DNA from: JACCZX01 sp963729165
Lineage (GTDB): Bacteria; Pseudomonadota; Gammaproteobacteria; Burkholderiales; Burkholderiaceae_F
NCBI GenBank assembly: GCA_963729165.1
Contig: CAVSMM010000003.1
Span: forward strand, 62,001 to 126,000
Direction: 5' to 3'
DNA length: 64,000 bases
The position numbers and the translations under genes are program-made. Positions 63,370 through 64,000 of this stretch are shown here, piece by piece. The notes beneath the pieces were generated by a model that was not told the DNA's origin, did not search any database, and saw only the letters and a list, made by a program, of their open reading frames with translations. Within the stretch, counting starts at the first letter, position 1. Every line of letters starts with the position of its first letter.

Positions 63370-64000
63370 AACAGCTGTCGAGTCCCCCGCGCTGGCCGAT
63401 GTGCTGCGGCACGCGGCCGATGCCTGGCAATCATTTCGCTCGGGCCGCTCGCTCGACCGCGCACTGCAGCGGCGCTCGCGGACCGCCCGGAGCTGAGGCC
63501 GGCGGTGCAGGAGCGATTTACACCGCAGTTCGCCATCTGGCAGCGGTCGAGCGAATCGTCGAGCGTCTCGCGGCGCGTCCTCCCGCGCCGAGCGTGGCGG
63601 CGCTGCTGGCGGTAGCGCTCGCTCAGTTGCAGCGCGATTCGTATGCGCCGCATACGGTTGTCGACCAGGCGGTGCGCGCCGTGCAGCAATCGGGACAAGC
63701 ATCGGCGGCTTCCGGCTTCGTCAACGCCGTTTTGCGCAACTTCTTGCGTCAGCGTGAGGCGTTACTGGCCGAGCTGCAGAGCGATGCGAGCGTGCGATAC
63801 AACCTTCCGCGTGGTGGATCGAACGTTTGCGCAGCGAGTATCCGGATGACTGGAGTCGATCGCCGAGTCGCAGCAACAGCTGCCGCCGCTCGTGCTGCGC
63901 GTCAACGCCAGGCGCACCTGCGTTCGAGGCTTACCTGGCGCGGCTTGGCGCAGCTGGGCATCGACGCGACGCGCGTCGGTGCGCACGCGGTCTGGCTGCA
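63370..64000 (+). CDS. rsmB: 16S rRNA (cytosine-967-C5) methyltransferase, N-terminal part (frameshifts, cut by window end)
   Basis: Pieces in several frames spell the NusB-like N-terminal domain of RsmB/Sun. They read LADVLRHAADAWQSFRSGRS, LDRALQ, AIYTAVRHLAAVERIVERLA, VALAQLQRDSYAPHTVVDQA, VRAVQQSGQASAASGFVNAV, LRNFLRQREALLAELQSDAS, then WWIERLRSEYPDDW. At least four frame changes occur in 630 bp. The start is obscured; GTG 63371 or an altered ATG near 63350 overlapping the fmt end are candidates. The gene order def, fmt, rsmB is widespread in proteobacteria. Confidence 0.8.

Overview
The window reads as chromosome from a high-GC betaproteobacterium, most likely Burkholderiales. Supporting markers are the block topB, smg, dprA, LysM protein, def, fmt, rsmB at the right end, a Bug-type periplasmic receptor, a large NAD-dependent glutamate dehydrogenase, queC, dinB and a MoxR/DUF58/VWA operon. 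No rRNA, tRNA, transposase, integrase or CRISPR array was seen.

Layout. 1-900: end of an SGNH hydrolase and a VOC protein. 0.9-7.85 kb: a PAS-type hybrid histidine kinase appears split. Its N-terminus lies near 0.9-1.04 kb and its ATPase/receiver end at 7.25-7.85 kb. Between them sits a ~6.2 kb polysaccharide island with a methyltransferase, three glycosyltransferase genes and several truncated gene relics. 7.9-13.1 kb: MoxR/DUF58/VWA/HtrA-like genes and a second VWA gene. 13-24.3 kb: dinB, a transporter, an O-methyltransferase, an orphan HicA-like toxin, a glycine-rich secreted pair, MgtC, an AI-2E-type exporter, uup, EamA and a periplasmic rhodanese. 24.4-30 kb: a peptide-export locus. 30-40 kb: queC, an ECF sigma module, an exonuclease/GIY-YIG protein and the glutamate dehydrogenase. 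40-46 kb: ceramidase and copper genes, with an adenylate cyclase inserted between two copies of a 196-bp direct repeat. 46-53 kb: CarF-like lipid desaturase, regulator, hydrolase, SET protein, fused MFS/spermidine synthase, HDOD protein and Bug receptor. 53-64 kb: housekeeping block.

The most interesting item is a small gene at 27823-27951 (minus strand), missed by length-filtered gene calling. It encodes a 42-residue peptide whose leader matches the canonical double-glycine export motif (LSxxELxxIxGG) position for position, followed by the seven-residue core GMGCACW. It has a good ribosome binding site and an intrinsic terminator. It lies next to an intact C39-peptidase ABC exporter and its HlyD-type adaptor, and is divergent from a TPR/HD-GYP protein. 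This looks like a complete exported micro-peptide system, with no recognisable modification enzyme nearby.

Caution: at least 20 genes need a single-base frame correction, including the essential def and fmt. That pattern points to indel errors in the assembly rather than gene decay. Joined coordinates below assume this. The island borders and the cyclase repeat could also be assembly artefacts and are described with that alternative.
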